Assembly (NCBI GenBank): GCA_013349735.1
Contig: DUZC01000149.1
Coordinates: 1 to 6,771, forward strand
Direction of reading: 5' to 3'
Source of the DNA: Rhodospirillaceae bacterium
GTDB lineage: Bacteria > Pseudomonadota > Alphaproteobacteria > Rhodospirillales > Magnetospirillaceae
DNA length: 6,771 bases
Part shown: positions 5,606-6,771 of the stretch, piece by piece
How positions within the stretch are numbered: the first letter of the stretch is position 1
How the letters are laid out: every line of letters starts with the position of its first letter
Program-made: the position numbers and the translations under genes
Notes under the pieces: model-generated
Seen by the model: the letters and a program-made list of their open reading frames with translations, nothing else
Told to the model about the DNA's origin: nothing
The model's database searches: none

Positions 5606-6771
5606 GCAAGTCCAATAGCGGCGAATCAAAGAATACCCTCTACTGCTCATTCTGCGGAAAGAGCCAGCATGAGGTGCGTAAACTGATCGCCGGGCCGACC
5701 GTGTTCATTTGCGACGAATGTGTCGAACTGTGCATGGACATCATCCGTGAAGAACACAAGACGCATCTGGTGCGCTCACGCGACGGTGTGCCGACGCCAC
5801 GCGACATTTGTGCGGTTCTGGATGACTATGTGATTGGACAGAAGCATGCCAAGCGGGTCTTGGCGGTTGCGGTCCATAATCATTATAAGCGCCTGGGTCA
5901 TGGCGGGAAGAATCCCGATATCGAAATTGCCAAATCCAATATTTTGCTGGTGGGACCAACCGGCTGCGGCAAAACCCTGCTGGCGCAGACCTTGGCTCGT
6001 ATTCTTGACGTTCCCTTCACCATGGCCGATGCCACGACGCTGACCGAGGCCGGTTATGTCGGCGAAGATGTCGAGAATATCATCCTGAAATTGCTGCAAT
6101 CGGCGGATTACAATGTCGAGCGGGCGCAACGCGGGATTGTCTATATCGACGAGGTCGACAAGATCAGCCGCAAGTCCGACAACCCCTCGATTACCCGGGA
6201 TGTGTCGGGCGAAGGCGTGCAGCAGGCCTTGTTGAAAATCATGGAGGGGACCGTGGCTTCGGTGCCTCCGCAGGGGGGGCGCAAACATCCGCAGCAGGAA
6301 TTCCTGCAGGTTGATACGACCAATATTCTTTTTATTTGCGGCGGTGCTTTTGCCGGCCTGGAAAAGATTATTGGCGCGCGGGGCAAGGGCACGTCGATTG
6401 GCTTTGGCGCCGATGTGCGCGGTCCCGATGAACGGGCCACCGGCGATATTCTGCGGGAAGTTGAGCCAGAGGATTTGCTGAAATTCGGGTTAATTCCGGA
6501 ATTTGTCGGTCGCCTGCCGGTGATTGCCACGCTGAATGATTTGGATGAGGCGGCGTTGGTGGATATCCTTACCAAACCCAAGAACGCGTTGGTTAAGCAA
6601 TATCAACGTTTATTTGAGATGGAAGATGTCCGGTTGGCTTTCAGCGAGGATGCGCTGAAAACCATCTCGCAAAAGGCAATTTTGCGTAAAACCGGTGCGC
6701 GCGGGTTGCGTTCCATCATGGAAAGCATTTTGTTGGACACCATGTTTGATTTGCCGGGCCTCGATAGTGTT
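5602..6771 (+). CDS. clpX: ATP-dependent Clp protease ATP-binding subunit ClpX (3' end cut by window)
   Basis: The frame is open from ATG 5602 to the last base, giving the first 390 residues of a family usually about 420 long; roughly 30 residues are missing. ClpX is a hexameric AAA+ unfoldase that recognises tagged substrates and threads them into ClpP. The N-terminal zinc-binding domain has Cys15, Cys18, Cys37 and Cys40. The Walker A motif is GPTGCGKT (118-125), and Walker B is IVYIDE with Glu184 as the catalytic acid. Pore-1 loop GYVG is at 151-154 and the pore-2 RKH at 227-229. The IGF loop (266-268) docks on ClpP. GRLP (303-306) carries the arginine finger Arg304, and GARGLR (365-370) is sensor 2. 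The start is supported by GGAG (5593-5596), 5 nt upstream, and by the typical MSKS...CSFCGKSQ opening. It follows clpP on the same strand. Confidence 0.98.
   Translation, partial: MSKSNSGESKNTLYCSFCGKSQHEVRKLIAGPTVFICDECVELCMDIIREEHKTHLVRSRDGVPTPRDICAVLDDYVIGQKHAKRVLAVAVHNHYKRLGHGGKNPDIEIAKSNILLVGPTGCGKTLLAQTLARILDVPFTMADATTLTEAGYVGEDVENIILKLLQSADYNVERAQRGIVYIDEVDKISRKSDNPSITRDVSGEGVQQALLKIMEGTVASVPPQGGRKHPQQEFLQVDTTNILFICGGAFAGLEKIIGARGKGTSIGFGADVRGPDERATGDILREVEPEDLLKFGLIPEFVGRLPVIATLNDLDEAALVDILTKPKNALVKQYQRLFEMEDVRLAFSEDALKTISQKAILRKTGARGLRSIMESILLDTMFDLPGLDSV

Noticed and set aside
5776..6288. A 170-codon frame antisense to clpX
   Set aside because: It is the complement of the conserved AAA+ core and shows no independent domain.
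1..6771. Mobile elements, CRISPR arrays, defence or phage genes
   Set aside because: No spacer-repeat pattern, transposase, integrase or terminal inverted repeat is visible; the segment is almost fully covered by housekeeping and signalling genes.

Overview
The window looks like a chromosomal housekeeping segment from an alphaproteobacterium, most likely a Rhodospirillales/Rhodospirillaceae-type organism. This rests on the tig-clpP-clpX order, a tRNA-Leu directly ahead of tig, a ClpX with a GPTGCGKT P-loop, a cytosolic globin-coupled chemoreceptor and moderately high GC. The taxonomic placement is inference from gene content and protein style; no search was run.

Layout. (1) Bases 1-1597, plus strand: the last 61 codons of a probable NAD(P)H-hydrate dehydratase (nnrD/yjeF C-terminal domain), overlapping by 8 nt a complete malonyl-CoA decarboxylase gene. 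(2) Bases 1594-2922, minus strand: a soluble methyl-accepting protein with an N-terminal protoglobin (haem) domain, meeting the decarboxylase tail to tail with a 4-nt overlap of stop codons. (3) Bases 2923-3221: a 299-nt divergent intergenic region with no convincing protein gene. It holds a TACG triple repeat and a candidate extended -10 element for the tRNA. (4) Bases 3222-3306: tRNA-Leu(UAG) with encoded CCA. (5) Bases 3401-6771, plus strand: trigger factor (tig), ClpP protease (clpP) and the first 390 codons of the ClpX unfoldase (clpX, cut by the window end).

How the genes work together. Trigger factor meets nascent chains at the ribosome exit tunnel, and ClpX unfolds substrates and feeds them to ClpP, so the right half is a classic protein-quality-control cluster. 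The key motifs of all three proteins are intact as far as they can be read. The left half links metabolite repair (NnrD) with malonyl-CoA breakdown by translational overlap, followed by an oxygen/gas-sensing chemotaxis transducer on the other strand.

I see no mobile element, CRISPR array, phage gene or clearly new system. The observations most worth a second look are a possible 14-codon leader ORF with its own Shine-Dalgarno that ends in an ATGA overlap with the clpX start, the globin-coupled receptor, and the Lys/Ala-rich tail of trigger factor.
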